From Dipteris shenzhenensis (Eukaryota; Polypodiophyta; Polypodiopsida; Gleicheniales), in assembly GCA_047967505.1 (NCBI GenBank), contig CM106541.1: 64,000 bases of DNA; one strand, 5' to 3'. Shown one piece after another: positions 10,209-20,512 of this stretch. Under the pieces are notes generated by a model. The model was not told the origin of the DNA. It ran no database searches and was given only the letters and a program-made list of their open reading frames with translations. Numbering within the stretch: position 1 is the stretch's first letter; every line of letters starts with the position of its first letter. Position numbers and translations under genes: made by a program.

Positions 10209-10534
10209 AGAGAATAGGCAGTGTAGCCTATAAATTAGAATTGCCACAGGGGTGTAAGGTGCACCCGGTTTTTCATGTTTCACGTTTAAAGAAATTTTTA
10301 CATACTGGTGACTCACTAATCGAAGGTGTGGTTTTGTTTCAGGAGATAGAGGATATTGCAAAGCGCAAACCAACAAGAATCCTGGACCGAGGAACAATGC
10401 AAATACGAAATCGGAAGATACCCACGGTGTTGGTTGCATGGCATGGTCAGCCTCTATCCGAAGCTACCTGGGAATCCGTATATCAGTTGCGGAGAGTATT
10501 TCCAGACTTTATCATCGAGGACGCTGATGTCTGA
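10209..10534 (+). pseudogene. integrase C-terminus with chromodomain-like module, displaced frame
   Basis: This open segment lies two bases out of the main frame, exactly the shift made by the 50-bp duplication. It contains GCKVHPVFHVSRLK, the usual integrase tail motif, then VLVAWHGQPLSEATWESV and FPDFIIED, which fit the chromodomain-like end of chromovirus integrases (two aromatic/acidic strands, an ATWE helix entry, FPDF). That module is known in the family to direct insertion by chromatin binding. It ends with TGA at 10532-10534, which overlaps the polypurine tract by two bases. Confidence 0.85.
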
Positions 10535-10546
10535 AGAGGGAAGGAA
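10533..10546 (+). promoter_or_regulatory. polypurine tract
   Basis: GAAGAGGGAAGGAA immediately precedes the 3' LTR. It is the expected RNase H-resistant primer for plus-strand synthesis. Confidence 0.92.
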
Positions 10547-11007
10547 TGTTACGCTCTAGCCGAGGTAGCATGACCTCGGAAGAATCAGTCGACATTTCCC
10601 TTATAGGATCTATCTTTGTAATATATGTGTTTGCGCTTTATGTAAATGATCGGGAGGGATTAATGTCAAGGTCCTAGGTGAGGGCTGATAGCACCAGACT
10701 AGATAGGTCTGAGACCAAGGGCCTAGTGCAAAGAATGTGCCTAGGGGCAAGGAATTAAATGCATCCCAAGTGAGGGGTGAAATGTTGCATTAGGAAGGCC
10801 CTATATGGATGACATGTGGCATCTAGATCTATCTAGGGATTTGGGGTCTGTCAAGGTTAGTGAGAGAATTGAAGAATGGGGATTTACGTAATTTCGATAT
10901 AGCTCTCTCTCTCTCTTGCTTGAAGACTGGGCAGAATTGGCTGGGTGGTAACGAAAGGTGCTACTCCCGTGATCTGTAGAGAAGAGAAAGGCAGAAATTT
11001 GTTGACA
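10547..11007 (+). repeat. 3' LTR of the Ty3/gypsy element
   Basis: It matches the 5' LTR apart from one C/T difference and one extra G. It is followed by the target duplication GACGA at 11008-11012. Confidence 0.95.
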
Positions 11008-11012
11008 GACGA

Positions 11013-11879
11013 CCTATGAAAATGCATGTAAACTGAGAAACCCATACCTTGGGTGTATAAGGTAATTTATGCTTTACCTTAGGGACTCCTACAATTGTAA
11101 CATAGGAAAAAGAGAGGACTAGAGAACCAAACACAATTACACTCAGGCTCCTTGGTAACAAGCATCACCCTAGCCTCCTATTCACTAGGATGGTGAATAA
11201 ATCTAGGAGATCATGAAGTCATAGTTGATCTAGGATGACCAAGAGACATCTTGTGCATCGAAGGTGACAAGAAGACCTCTTGTGCAAATGAAGTGACCAG
11301 GTCACAGCTTGTACATTTAAGGTAGCTAGCTGACCTTTTGCTACATCTTAGATGACCAAGTGACCATTGGTATAGCTGATATGGCCAAGTAGCCCATGGT
11401 GATAACGAGGATGGCTATAGTGACTAAGAGGTGACAATGACAAGGTTGGTGACATCCAAGATGATCTAGGATTCGATGCACTTGGTCCACCGCAAGCCAT
11501 CAAGTCAATACTTCACTCACCAGTTCTAGAGCATCACAAGTTATGAGGAGGTGCACATGGAGGGGTTATGACATCATAGAAGAGCTAGAGGCCTAGACCA
11601 TCGTTGAAGGGTAACAAGACGCTGGCGCATTCATGGAATCCAAGGTCATTAAGAATCCAAGAGGTGGAATGCAACAACTCGGAGACGAGATAAGAGAGCC
11701 GCCAATGAGAGTTAGGGGAATACTTTCCACCAATGGGAGATCCAGTAGTCATCACCAGTAGATGTGATCAATGAGGATGAAGGCCTGGCAAGGGAGATCA
11801 CTTGGGAGATTGTCATTGTAATGGGGATTTTCATAGGAAAGAGGGGGAGGCTAGACTATGAGCTCAATTATATTGGGAG
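11013..11879. other. no gene seen
   Basis: About 870 bp without a supported gene. Repeated words such as GATGACCAAG and AGTGACC occur between 11220 and 11400. A purine run, GAAAGAGGGGGAGG, lies at about 11839, upstream of the candidate LTR and possibly a relic of a polypurine tract. Confidence 0.5.
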
Positions 11880-12219
11880 TGTTGGGAAAATTGGAGCTAC
11901 ATGTGCGTGTGAGGAAACCCTTATACAAAATGACTAAATTTGTGTGTGTTTGAGAATGCTCTCGTGAGAGAGATTATGTGTGTAGATGTGAACACGATTT
12001 CACCCTTTTGTATCTGGATAGGATAAGAATGCCATGTGTTGGTATCTTATCAGTGTGTGGGATTGTATTTGTCAAGAAGGTAAGGTTCTCTGCCTGTGAA
12101 AGCATATATTTGGTGAAGCGGTTCAATACAAATCGATCTCTCATTCTTTCTCCACTCCATTTCTCTCCTTCACACTATCCCTTGCATAGCATGACTTTGT
12201 GCACTATGTTTCGCTAACA
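11880..12219 (+). repeat. candidate copia-type LTR
   Basis: The segment begins TGTTGGG and ends GCTAACA, so its ends are short inverted repeats with TG...CA borders. It is followed at once by a primer-site-like sequence. Size (340 bp) and T/C-rich 3' part with internal GT-rich words fit a plant copia LTR. No partner LTR and no target duplication were found, so the borders are provisional. Confidence 0.5.
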
Positions 12220-12235
12220 TGGTATAAGAGCAGAG
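12220..12235 (+). promoter_or_regulatory. degenerate initiator tRNA-Met primer site
   Basis: TGGTATAAGAGCAGAG differs from the usual TGGTATCAGAGCAG by one base and abuts the candidate LTR end. It supports reading 11880-12219 as a 5' LTR whose internal region has been lost or has decayed. Confidence 0.6.
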
Positions 12236-12562
12236 GTTGGTCGTCTCCCTTCTCAACTTGCCGCTTGGGACATGCTGGTTGCAGCTTGTCTCTTCTAGAA
12301 GAATTGGACGTTCTTGGAACTATCACGATTTGGCAACATCAACCATCTAACCGTTCTAGTATTTAATGATGAGAAGATGATTGATTTCATCATGAGTGAT
12401 CCCTATTGCTCCACATCCTCACTTGAAGATCTAAACTTGGCAGCATAAATGGTTCAGTGGAGAAGGATTTCTTCACTTTCACTTTACACACATATGCATG
12501 AAAACCTCTCTCCTCCGAATGCTCAAACACAAAACTTTTTTTTTGTAAGATAATTAGGGATC

Positions 12563-12953
12563 GTGTCATTATATACCTTTCAAATCTCTAGAAGTCAGGG
12601 TGATACATTCCAAGCACGTTCTCTCAAATTATCGATGTAGTTTTGCTCAAGGAACTCATCCATTAGGTGCCTTCCATTAGATCTAACAGGTGCAACCTAT
12701 TTTGGGCACTCTACAGCAGCAAATGGACACGCCTGTTTGTGGTTCTTTCATGGTGTCATTCTATACATTTCAAATTTCTACAGTAGGGGTGACACATTCC
12801 GAGCATGTTCTCTCAAATTATCGATGTAGTTTTGCTCAGGGAAGTCATCCATTACTTGGTCATTTTTCTTTAGGGAGTCTTCCATTAGATTTAACGGGCA
12901 CGACCTATTTTGGGCGCTCTACAGCAGCAAACGGACGCGCCTGTTTATGGTTG
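12563..12953. repeat. diverged direct repeat, two copies about 190 bp apart
   Basis: Copies begin GTGTCATT at 12563 and 12753 and both end in a block containing CTACAGCAGCAAA and CGCCTGTTT. The second copy has about 30 extra bases in the middle. No coding meaning is visible. Confidence 0.85.
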
Positions 12954-14400
12954 TTGTTATATCTTGCCTCCATGTGCTTTATTTGCTGGTGATTTTCCCT
13001 GTTCGTGCTGCATTTGTTGGCCATTTTGCCCCCGATTGGTGAATGATTTCTGTTTGAGCTGGAGCCGGCTCTCAAGACTGGTTGTTGACCTCCTTTTGGG
13101 TGGCAGTTTTGCAATGAATACAGCCAAAAAATTATGTTCGATATAAAAGGTGTATCACAAGTGACCTGTTTTCGTCACATTTGAGGTCACCTACCTCTTG
13201 AACGCAGGCCCGACCCATTTTGAGGTCACCATTGCTCTCCTTTGGGGTCCTATTGCTGTTCTTGAAGCTGGCCAACCTGTACTCTTGTTGTTCGTCGTTA
13301 TCCAGCCGACCTAAAATGCTGCTCAAAAGAAACAAAGTCTCTACGTCAAATTGAAGGTACAACAATGAAGCAAATTAGGGATTCTTTGGTTTTACAAGAG
13401 AAATCTTCCCAGTTTCAACAATTCACGAAGAAGAATAACACATTGGAACTTGCTCCAAACTCACATGGTTAGGAGCATTCCACGCATGCTTGATGCAGCA
13501 ATCAAGCAATCTCTATGCACATAATCACAGAGTAAAACATCCCATGTAGTTATTTGTGTAAATTTGTATGGAAGTGTTTGTACAAGGTCAGTACAGTCCA
13601 TACAATGAGTACATCAGCTTTGCACAGTTGAAATAGGTGAAGCACCTTCAAAACAGGCAAAAATATGCAAATTTTTGTTTTCTTGTACTCTAAATGATTA
13701 CATTCAACAAAAAATTACAGTTTTAGTGAAAGGCAAGATTTGACACTATTTTTCAATGAAATTTCACCTTTGGGATGAACTTTGCCACAATAATTGGGTT
13801 TTGCATGCATTTGTGATCTATTTCATAGAAAATTGGGCTGGAAAACAAGTAAATCTTATTGTACATGCACATTTATTACATTTTGTGGTGACAAACAAGG
13901 GGTTTTTTCTTTTTATATATTCTTGCACATGTTTCATGGTAGCTTGAGGTGTCTAGTAAAGTGCTCTTTCATTTCGTGGTGGAATTCCATTTTTGGCAAG
14001 AGCTATAACTTTTTAAGCAATAGCTATTGGGCATAGTGTTTGTTTGTTGACATGAGTTCAAATGATCACATGCCTCATACGGAAGAAAATTGGAGTGACG
14101 CTCAAAACTATCCCAAAGTAGAAGTTCACAATGAAAGGGCTACTATTCATTGGACAAGGATGATGCCACATTTACAAAGGCTCTCAAAATGTTAAGAGAA
14201 TGAAGGGAGACAAAAGAGGGAATGTGAGACAAAGGAAAGACAAGCAACACCAATTGTTACAGCAAATATCAGATTTTTCCTAATAAATCATGTAATGAGA
14301 CGTTTTGAAAATATTGTGAGGTAGTTGCATGAAGAGTTTTGCAATGGAAAGGACACATTTACTCTTTAACAATGATAGAAGGCAATCCAATTTTCAGTTA
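12954..14400. other. no gene supported
   Basis: Only short frames occur, for example about 47 codons from 14052, with no recognised motif. The stretch is mostly AT-rich and ends where the truncated LTR of the next element begins. Confidence 0.5.
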
Positions 14401-14532
14401 ACCACAAATGACTAATTGTACACTAGATTTAGTTGAAAATGTAGAATATATACATTTCCTTTACTTTATAGCACTCTATGTGTAGTGCTATGCACAATAT
14501 CAAACACATGATGTTGAGATGGTTTCTCAACA
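14401..14532 (-). repeat. truncated 3' LTR of the copia element
   Basis: Aligns with 19111-19273: both share ACCACAAATGACTAA, GATTTAGTTGAAAATG and CACATGATGTTGAGATGG. It lacks the outer 68 bp and about 40 internal bases present in the other copy. A polypurine tract (CTTGAGGGAAGG on the minus strand, 14533-14544) abuts it. Confidence 0.88.
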
Positions 14533-14620
14533 CCTTCCCTCAAGATCAACATCATGAAGTAGGTCTTGCCTCAAGATGATGATTTTGGGGAATCAAAGAA
14601 GGACCGAGCATTACATTCCA

Positions 14621-15090
14621 TCACACCCCTTTAATGGGAATATCCTTCCTTTGTGTCAAATCAAGAGCTTGTCGGTGCTTCTCGAAAATCTTTTTGCCAA
14701 GTGGTTTGGTAAAGATGTCTGCAACATTCTCTTTGCTATCACAATGATGCAGTGTAATGTCACCAAGTAACATCAATGTGCTTGGTCCTGGAGTGATATA
14801 TTGGATTCTTGGCCAATGCTTGAGCCGATTGATTATCACAGTATATTGTTGTTGGCTTTGCTTCTTCAAAGTAATCTGTTTCTGACAATAGTCTTTTGAG
14901 CCATCTGGATTGTACTTCACTTTGTAAACCTATTTGTTCGCTATGGCCTTCTTTCTTGGTGGAAGGTCATATAATTTTCAAGTATTATTCTTATACAAAG
15001 ATTCCATTTCTTCATTCATAGAAGGTTTACTATTCTGGCTTGTCAACTACGTCTTCGAAGTACACTGGCTCTTCTATAGCCATGATGGTA
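14621..15090 (-). pseudogene. copia RT start fused to RNase H end by an internal deletion
   Basis: The minus strand reads NK-stop-VYKVKYNPDGS, the start of the copia reverse transcriptase (normally NKWVYKVKY), and then within a few codons WLKRLLSETDYFEEAKPT, CDNQSAQALAKNPIYHSRTK and KENVADIFTKPLG, which are RNase H motifs. The central RT, including the catalytic YVDD region, is absent. The joint lies in a short shared word, ATGGCTCAA, near 14890-14905. At least two frame changes follow. Confidence 0.88.
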
Positions 15091-15091
15091 G

Positions 15092-16687
15092 TCATAAGAG
15101 CATAGTTGGTGGTTTCAACCTAATTGCTTTGCCTTTCTCAGCATATGTCAATCTGGTTGGTGGTCTGCTTTTCCTAGTAGACCGGCTGAGTTGTTGTGGC
15201 ACTTCTCGGGGTGTCTGGCCATTCTTGCTCTTCTTCACCAATCTTTTCTGTATTTGACTGAGTAATCGGTATGTATATCTCCTGTGTATCTGAGGTTTTC
15301 CATTTTGATTCCTCAACAAAGATTACATCTCTGGAGGTAATGATCTTTCGGTTGATGGGATCATACAACTTGTATGCTTTGCTCTCTTCACTGTAGGCAA
15401 CCATGATGCATTTGCATGACATTGCATCCAATTTTTTGCGATGATCGTCATGTATGTGGGCATATGCTATGCAACCAAATATGTGAAGATGCCCAATGCG
15501 TGGCTTGTGCTCAATGCGTGGCTTGTGTCCAATGCTTCATAAGGTGTCATACCCTGTATCGGTTCGATCGGAAGCCGATTAAGCATGTAGTTTGCAGTGG
15601 CTATTGCTTCTACCCAATACTGATTCGGAAGATGCTTCTCATTGAGCATTGCTGTCTGCTAAAGTACCATTCTTCCTTTCAGCTCTTGCATTTTGCTGAG
15701 GAGTGTCTGTATAAGTGAATTGTCTTCGAATGCTGCTACTTCTGCAAAAGTTCATGACTGCTGAAGACATGTATTCACCTCCTTTTTCTGATCTCATGAC
15801 TTTGATCTTTCTGCCTATCTGCTTCTCTACCATGGCTTTGAATTCTTGAAATTTGGAAAAGACTTAAAATTTCTTTTTCAGAAAGTAGACTCAACAATAT
15901 TTGTTGTAGTCGTCGATGAAACTCAAGTAGTAAAGTGAACCATTGATGTTGCGGGTCTAGGCATAACCCCATGCATCTGTGTGTGCATAATACCTCATGC
16001 TCGAGAGGTGCTTCTGCTGAAATTGGTTCGCTTTTGTTTACCAAAGCAACATGCTTTGCAAACTTTTCCAAGAAATTGAAGCTTTGGAATTCCAATTGCC
16101 ATATTCTGATTTCTGAGCTCTATCAAGCTTTTGAAATTGACATGTCTATATCTCTTGTGCCATATTGCGGAAAGTGGCATCTGTTGCGGTTGAGTTGACA
16201 TGGCATGCAATTCTGGTACTATAGCAAGTATTCTGAATAAGCGTCCTTCCTTGACTACTTTTCCTACTAGCTAATATCCTCTGGATTTGTCTCTGATAGT
16301 GCATTCATCTCCATCGAAGATGACTCGATAGTTGTGTTTTGTCATTTGCCCAACTGACAAGAGGTTCTTGCTGGGCTTCAGAACATAGAGTACATCTTTC
16401 ACCAATCCTTTTGTACCAGTGAAATTGTTCATAGGGATAATACCTTTCCCTTGAATTGGATTCGGTGTGTTATCTGGAGTGTAGATAACGTTCTTCTGTC
16501 CTTCTAATGGTTTCATCTCTATGAACCATTCTTGATGCTTTGTCATATGAGATGATGCGCCGCTATCGATGTACCAAGGATTCTGATCTGCTTGATCGAT
16601 TTGATAACTAAATTCCCCTTTTGAATTGCAATCCATATTAAGATACATTGTTTCAGTCTTCTGCATATCCTCGCTTGCAAGAAACAT
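15092..16687 (-). pseudogene. copia protease, GAG-pre-integrase and integrase remnants
   Basis: In minus-strand order: protease with WYIDSGASSHM (about 16560); a GAG-pre-integrase zinc segment with WHKRYRHVNFKSL and CKACCFGKQ (about 16010-16180); the integrase core with KVMRSEKGGEY (about 15790) and TPQQNARAERKN; an integrase tail with HLPNQYWVEAIATANYMLNR; and a downstream linker with KCIMVAYSEESKAYKLYDP. The core normally reads RSD or RTD before GGEY, so the second catalytic Asp is Glu here. Several frame changes separate the blocks, so this is a pseudogene. Confidence 0.9.
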
Positions 16688-16697
16688 ATTCCCAGGT

Positions 16698-17777
16698 TCA
16701 TTTGCATAATGACTGTGACTTGAATGTCCATCGCGATGATTTCTCTTCCTCGGAAATTTTCTCGATTGTTGCTAGATTGACCGCCTTGGTCGTACTTCTT
16801 CTTGTGGCAATCTCTTTCATAGTGTTCAAACTTATGACAGTAATTGCACTGAATGTTTGACACGTTGGTGGATGCATTCCCTCGTCCTTGGAATCTTTCT
16901 CAGCTGGAATGATTTCCTCTTTGCTGATGCTGATGTTGCTGAGGATGATGCTGATGCTGATTCTGACTTTGATGCTGACTTTGTTGTTGATGATGACCAA
17001 TTTGCTGGAATGATCTATCTCTGCCTCTGCCTCTGCCTCTATCTGAAGCTGTGAATGCTTAATCATTGGAATGATATATGCGTGCGTGAATGGCTTGTGT
17101 CTTGAGTTCTTCACCAAGTAAAACTGACTGGAGCTCTTTCAGTGTCGAAATTTGGCATTGAATGGCAATACTCTGGACTAGATTCTTGTATCCCTCTCCT
17201 AGTCCATTCAGGATGACTTGAAGCATTTCTGCTGGATTCATGGTCTCTCCTACTGGCTGCGAGTTGATTGTTGTAATCCTTGATCCTGAGTACGTAAGCA
17301 TGATCGGTTTCACTGCTGTTGCGGAAACTCTGGTTTATCTGGTTTCTCAGTGTGAGAATCCTAGAAGTGTTCTTGAACTCATAAAGAGGTGTGAACATAT
17401 CCATGCTTCTTATGATGTCTTGACTGTGTTGATCTGTCCTAGCATGACATCTTGCACATTTTTCTTGATCAAATGATATGCATATTTGTCTTTCTTGTTC
17501 CATTCTGCCCGTGCTCGGGCAATGGCAGGATCTGCTACACAGGTGCAGACACTGGTGTAGTAGGTGCAGCTATAGATCTCGCTGTTGGTGCTGCGGCAAC
17601 AAGTGGAGTAGAGCTATTGCTGGCTGGATCGTCCAATAGTCTAGTTGTAGTTCCATTGACATACTCTTATTTGTCTTGAAGTACAAGAATGGTCTCCATT
17701 TGGTATTTCCATGTGCTGTAATTGGAGTTGTCTAGCTTAGCAGATGCCTCCAAATTGAGGTTGCTAGCCGTAGACAT
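16698..17777 (-). pseudogene. copia gag remnant
   Basis: The probable start is the ATG at 17777-17775 (MSTASNLNLEASAKLDNSNY, then STWKYQME), a typical copia gag opening. It continues through a UBN2-like gag domain (ILNGLGEGYKNLVQSI, about 17170) to a regular CX2CX4HX4C zinc knuckle, CNYCHKFEHYERDC, near 16810-16850. Stops and frame changes occur, the first about 40 codons in. A Gln/Asp-rich linker lies before the knuckle. Function would be particle assembly and RNA packaging. Confidence 0.8.
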
Positions 17778-19030
17778 GGTGCAAGAAATGTACTCAAAGT
17801 GCTGTGAAAATCACTCTTTGAATCAACTGCAATACACTGACTGTATCAAGTGAAATATGAACTGTCAATGAAGATAGAACTGCAATATATAATCCAATCT
17901 GTTACAAGGCTTGTGGCAAATGATGCCGGGAATAGCCAAGAGGCTTTACAAGGCTTGAATGATGTGCACAATGCCGAAAAATAGCCTATAAGGCTTTACA
18001 ATGATGGCATGTGTGTGTAAAATCAAATCATGTGCAATCTGCCCACTAAACAATCGGTCAATGCCTCTGAACACTCTGAAGTCTGCTCACTGAACTGTGG
18101 AACATCAGGTTTCAGGTAATGTGACGATGTGAAACCGCATGTGAGCGACGGGTGTGACTCCGAGTATGAACTATTTAGGAAATTTTTGGCATGGCTTCGA
18201 TTGGTTTCTTTGGCGTTCTCTCCGCTATGGATGATCTAATATACTTTGAACTAGATCTAGACCAATTCGAGTGATGTAAAAGCAGCAAATAATTCCTTTT
18301 CTTTGTTCGTTTTGAGGTGTAGGGTCAAATGCGTCGATGTAGAGGCTGATCTACCTCCAAGAAGTGGATTTATCGCCGAGGCTAAAAAATGTGTGATACT
18401 TACACCAAAATGCACGCATGATGTGGCGAGCGCGTAGAGCACAAAAAATTGAGTGTTTTTTCTTTTTGGAGTGTCCTCAAACTCTTCCTAGATCAAGAGA
18501 TATGGCTTGGTCTAGGTGAAGAGGCAAAAAAGGGTGCAAATTGATGATGCGGTACTCAAAGTCACATGCAGGGATGTGCCTGCCAAGGGGTGTGTCTCTG
18601 GGGCACTGCTGAGGTGTTAGAAGGGTGCACATGCAGTGTGCACAATGTGCCTATAGCAGAGAGGTAACTATGTCTGGTAGGGGGTTAGTGCCACATGGCA
18701 GATGATGAGGTGGCAATACACGTGGCAGTGATGACATGGCATTGGATGACATGGCAGATGATGTGACCGTGTAGACGTGGCTTGTTGACTTAGATGCTGA
18801 CGTGGCACTCAGAGAGCTATTGCTGATGTGGGCAAGAGATAAGATGATGTGTCATCAATGACATGGCAAATCCACGTGTCAGATAAGGGTCCACGTGTCA
18901 CTAGGGTGTGGATGGCCACGTGTCAAATCCTAGACCAAACCTAGGTAGAGAGAAGCTCGAACAGAATCTTTTTACACTCGATCTCTCAATCTTCCAATCT
19001 CTCACACAAGGATCACCATGTCTCAGGGAT
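17778..19030 (-). other. 1.25-kb leader of the copia element with ACGTG-box cluster
   Basis: No protein frame is recognised between the gag start and the primer site. The segment 18690-18925 is dense in words of the type ACATGGCA and ACGTGGCA/CCACGTGTC: CACGTG palindromes occur at 18719, 18874, 18893 and 18917. These are G-box/ABRE-type cores by sequence. Whether they act as promoter elements is unknown. Confidence 0.6.
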
Positions 19031-19042
19031 GCTCTGATACCA
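19031..19042 (-). promoter_or_regulatory. copia primer binding site, initiator tRNA-Met
   Basis: GCTCTGATACCA on the plus strand, so TGGTATCAGAGC on the minus strand, directly abuts the LTR border at 19043. It fixes the element's minus-strand orientation. Confidence 0.93.
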
Positions 19043-19273
19043 TGACAAAATATGAAGAGAGGAGAGGAGATGACTGGAGATGAGGAGAGAGGGCACAGCT
19101 AGAGAGTTACACCACAAATGACTAACTGCACACTAGATTTAGTTGAAAATGTAGAATATATACAAACCCTTTTAGAGTCAGGGTTAGGGCATCTAACCCT
19201 TTCCTTCATAGCGCTCTATGTGTTAGTGATATGCACAATATCAAACACATGATGTTGAGATGGTTTCTTAACA
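19043..19273 (-). repeat. 5' LTR of the copia element
   Basis: 231 bp with TGACAAAAT at one end and TTCTTAACA at the other on the plus strand. It carries about 40 bp absent from the partner LTR, including the short hairpin GGGTTAGGGCATCTAACCC. Confidence 0.88.
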
Positions 19274-19379
19274 TGATAGTTGTGGGCTTAGATAGCAAAT
19301 ATGGTGGCCTTTCTATACATTCTATGGCAAAGGGATGAAGATATAGCATTTATGTTCCACATTAGAATAACTCACTACA

Positions 19380-19545
19380 AAAGAGATAAATGGGTCACTT
19401 TAACCCCAAAAGCCTTAAGCACTGAAAAGGCTTAACATGGTGGATGTCTTAGATGGGGTACAGCCACAAATCTCCTTTTGTGAGGGCTGTATTTATGAGA
19501 ACAAGCACAGGTTTCAAGGAAGCCTGAAATCAAGCTATCCAAACT
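19380..19545 (+). pseudogene. copia GAG-pre-integrase fragment, opposite strand
   Basis: With one frame change and two stops the plus strand reads MGHFNPKSLKH then ISFCEGCIYENKHRFQ, matching the W-H-x-R-x-G-H-x-x-x-x-S-L and C-x-x-C-x-x-G-K-x-x-R pattern of the copia pre-integrase zinc region. It lies just outside the minus-strand copia LTR and in the opposite orientation, so it belongs to another, older element. Confidence 0.6.
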
Positions 19546-19814
19546 TGATGCAATATCACTAATTGGCTTGATCCTTGTGATTCCCTCTGTTTTTGGTTTG
19601 TACCTCTGCATCCCCTAAATCCCCCCTCGACATCAGCTACGGAGAAATTGAATCATACCAGCGTATTCTCTGAGGTTGCCATGCAAGTTTGTAATTCAGT
19701 AATTTTGAATGCTATAAGGAAGCCAATATTTTATAACCTTTTAAATATTTGTCTCTGTGGACTAAAGCTGAGAGGCGAGGAGTCTTATACTATGTCTCAT
19801 GTCTTACTTTGTAG

Positions 19815-20330
19815 ATCGGAAACCAAGAGAAAGACATCAACAAATCCTGCAATGACGAACTTGGAAGCAATGCAAGTCCTTTCAGCAGCTCCCTTTGGAG
19901 AATCTGTAATGGATTGGCTCACTGTCTCATTGAAGCTCGAAACCAGATATTGGCTCTTGCAGGGGACTCAAAATCCAGACCTTTTATGAAGACCAGTACA
20001 TTATTGAAGTCATGTGGTATCCATTCAAACTTGAAACTTTGCAGCAAGTCTTTGTATGAGAAGAAGAGAGTCAAGTTCCAAAGACCTGAGCAGGAAGCAA
20101 AGTTCAATAATGAAAAGGATACGTGCAGAAAAACAGAAGATGAATTTTCTGAAACAAGAATGAATGCAGAAACCCTTGACTTTGTGGGCATAGGTGAAAG
20201 GAGACGATACAGACCACGACGGAATGTTGTCAACTCTATGCCAAGAAAACGAGTAGACAGATATCTGCTGTCAAAAAGAAAAAATATTGGCATTGAACAT
20301 GCTTCTCTTATCCAGTCAAAGCGGGAGTAA
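19815..20330 (+). CDS. probable terminal exon of an unrecognised host gene
   Basis: An acceptor-like TTACTTTGTAG at 19804-19814 precedes a frame open without interruption for 171 codons to TAA at 20328-20330. Its start reads IGNQEKDINKSCNDELGSN, followed by SSLWRICNGLAHCLIEARNQ, then a charged second half with RRRYRPRRNVV and MPRKRVDRYLLSKRK, a plausible nuclear localisation signal. I do not recognise the family. Composition and the clean frame stand out from the surrounding transposon debris. Upstream exons could not be found with confidence; they may lie left of the nested copia elements or be lost. A cDNA or protein search would decide whether it is a live gene, a truncated pseudogene or chance. 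Confidence 0.45.
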   Translation: MGNQEKDINKSCNDELGSNASPFSSSLWRICNGLAHCLIEARNQILALAGDSKSRPFMKTSTLLKSCGIHSNLKLCSKSLYEKKRVKFQRPEQEAKFNNEKDTCRKTEDEFSETRMNAETLDFVGIGERRRYRPRRNVVNSMPRKRVDRYLLSKRKNIGIEHASLIQSKRE

Positions 20331-20512
20331 AAGCTATGAGAGTAACAAGTACCAGACTCAAAGAGGAAGTTTCTCATGACAAGAAAGTATAGTTATTCCC
20401 TCTTCTCTTTCATCTTGTTGTAAATTAGCATGTCAAGGTATTGTCAAGGTTTGGATGCCTTTCAGTGATTCGGTTACATATCTATAGATCGAAACAGAGT
20501 GGATTGAATTGG

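Larger units (their letters stand above)
4488..11007 (+). mobile_element. complete Ty3/gypsy LTR retrotransposon, chromovirus-like, recent insertion
   Basis: All structural parts are present in order: 5' LTR 4488-4947, primer binding site 4950-4961, leader, gag-pol 5838-10534, polypurine tract 10533-10546, 3' LTR 10547-11007, and perfect 5-bp target duplications GACGA. Domain order is gag, protease, reverse transcriptase, RNase H, integrase, chromodomain-like tail, which defines Ty3/gypsy; the C-terminal module places it with chromoviruses. The two LTRs differ by one transition and one single-G indel over 460 bp, so the insertion is young. The coding frame has one internal stop and one frame-breaking duplication, so this copy cannot make a full polyprotein as it stands. 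Confidence 0.95.
14401..19273 (-). mobile_element. decayed Ty1/copia retrotransposon, RT deleted, one LTR truncated
   Basis: Read on the minus strand the order is 5' LTR (19273-19043), primer site, leader, gag, protease, integrase, a small RT start, RNase H end, polypurine tract, 3' LTR (14532-14401). Protease before integrase before RT/RNase H defines copia. Many stops and frame changes occur, most of the RT is missing, and the 3' LTR lacks the 68 bp that would form its outer end, so no target duplication can be read. It is clearly older than the intact Ty3 element. Confidence 0.9.

Noticed and set aside
13756-14036. two overlapping open frames
   Set aside because: AT-rich, no motif and overlapping each other in different frames; not supported as a gene.
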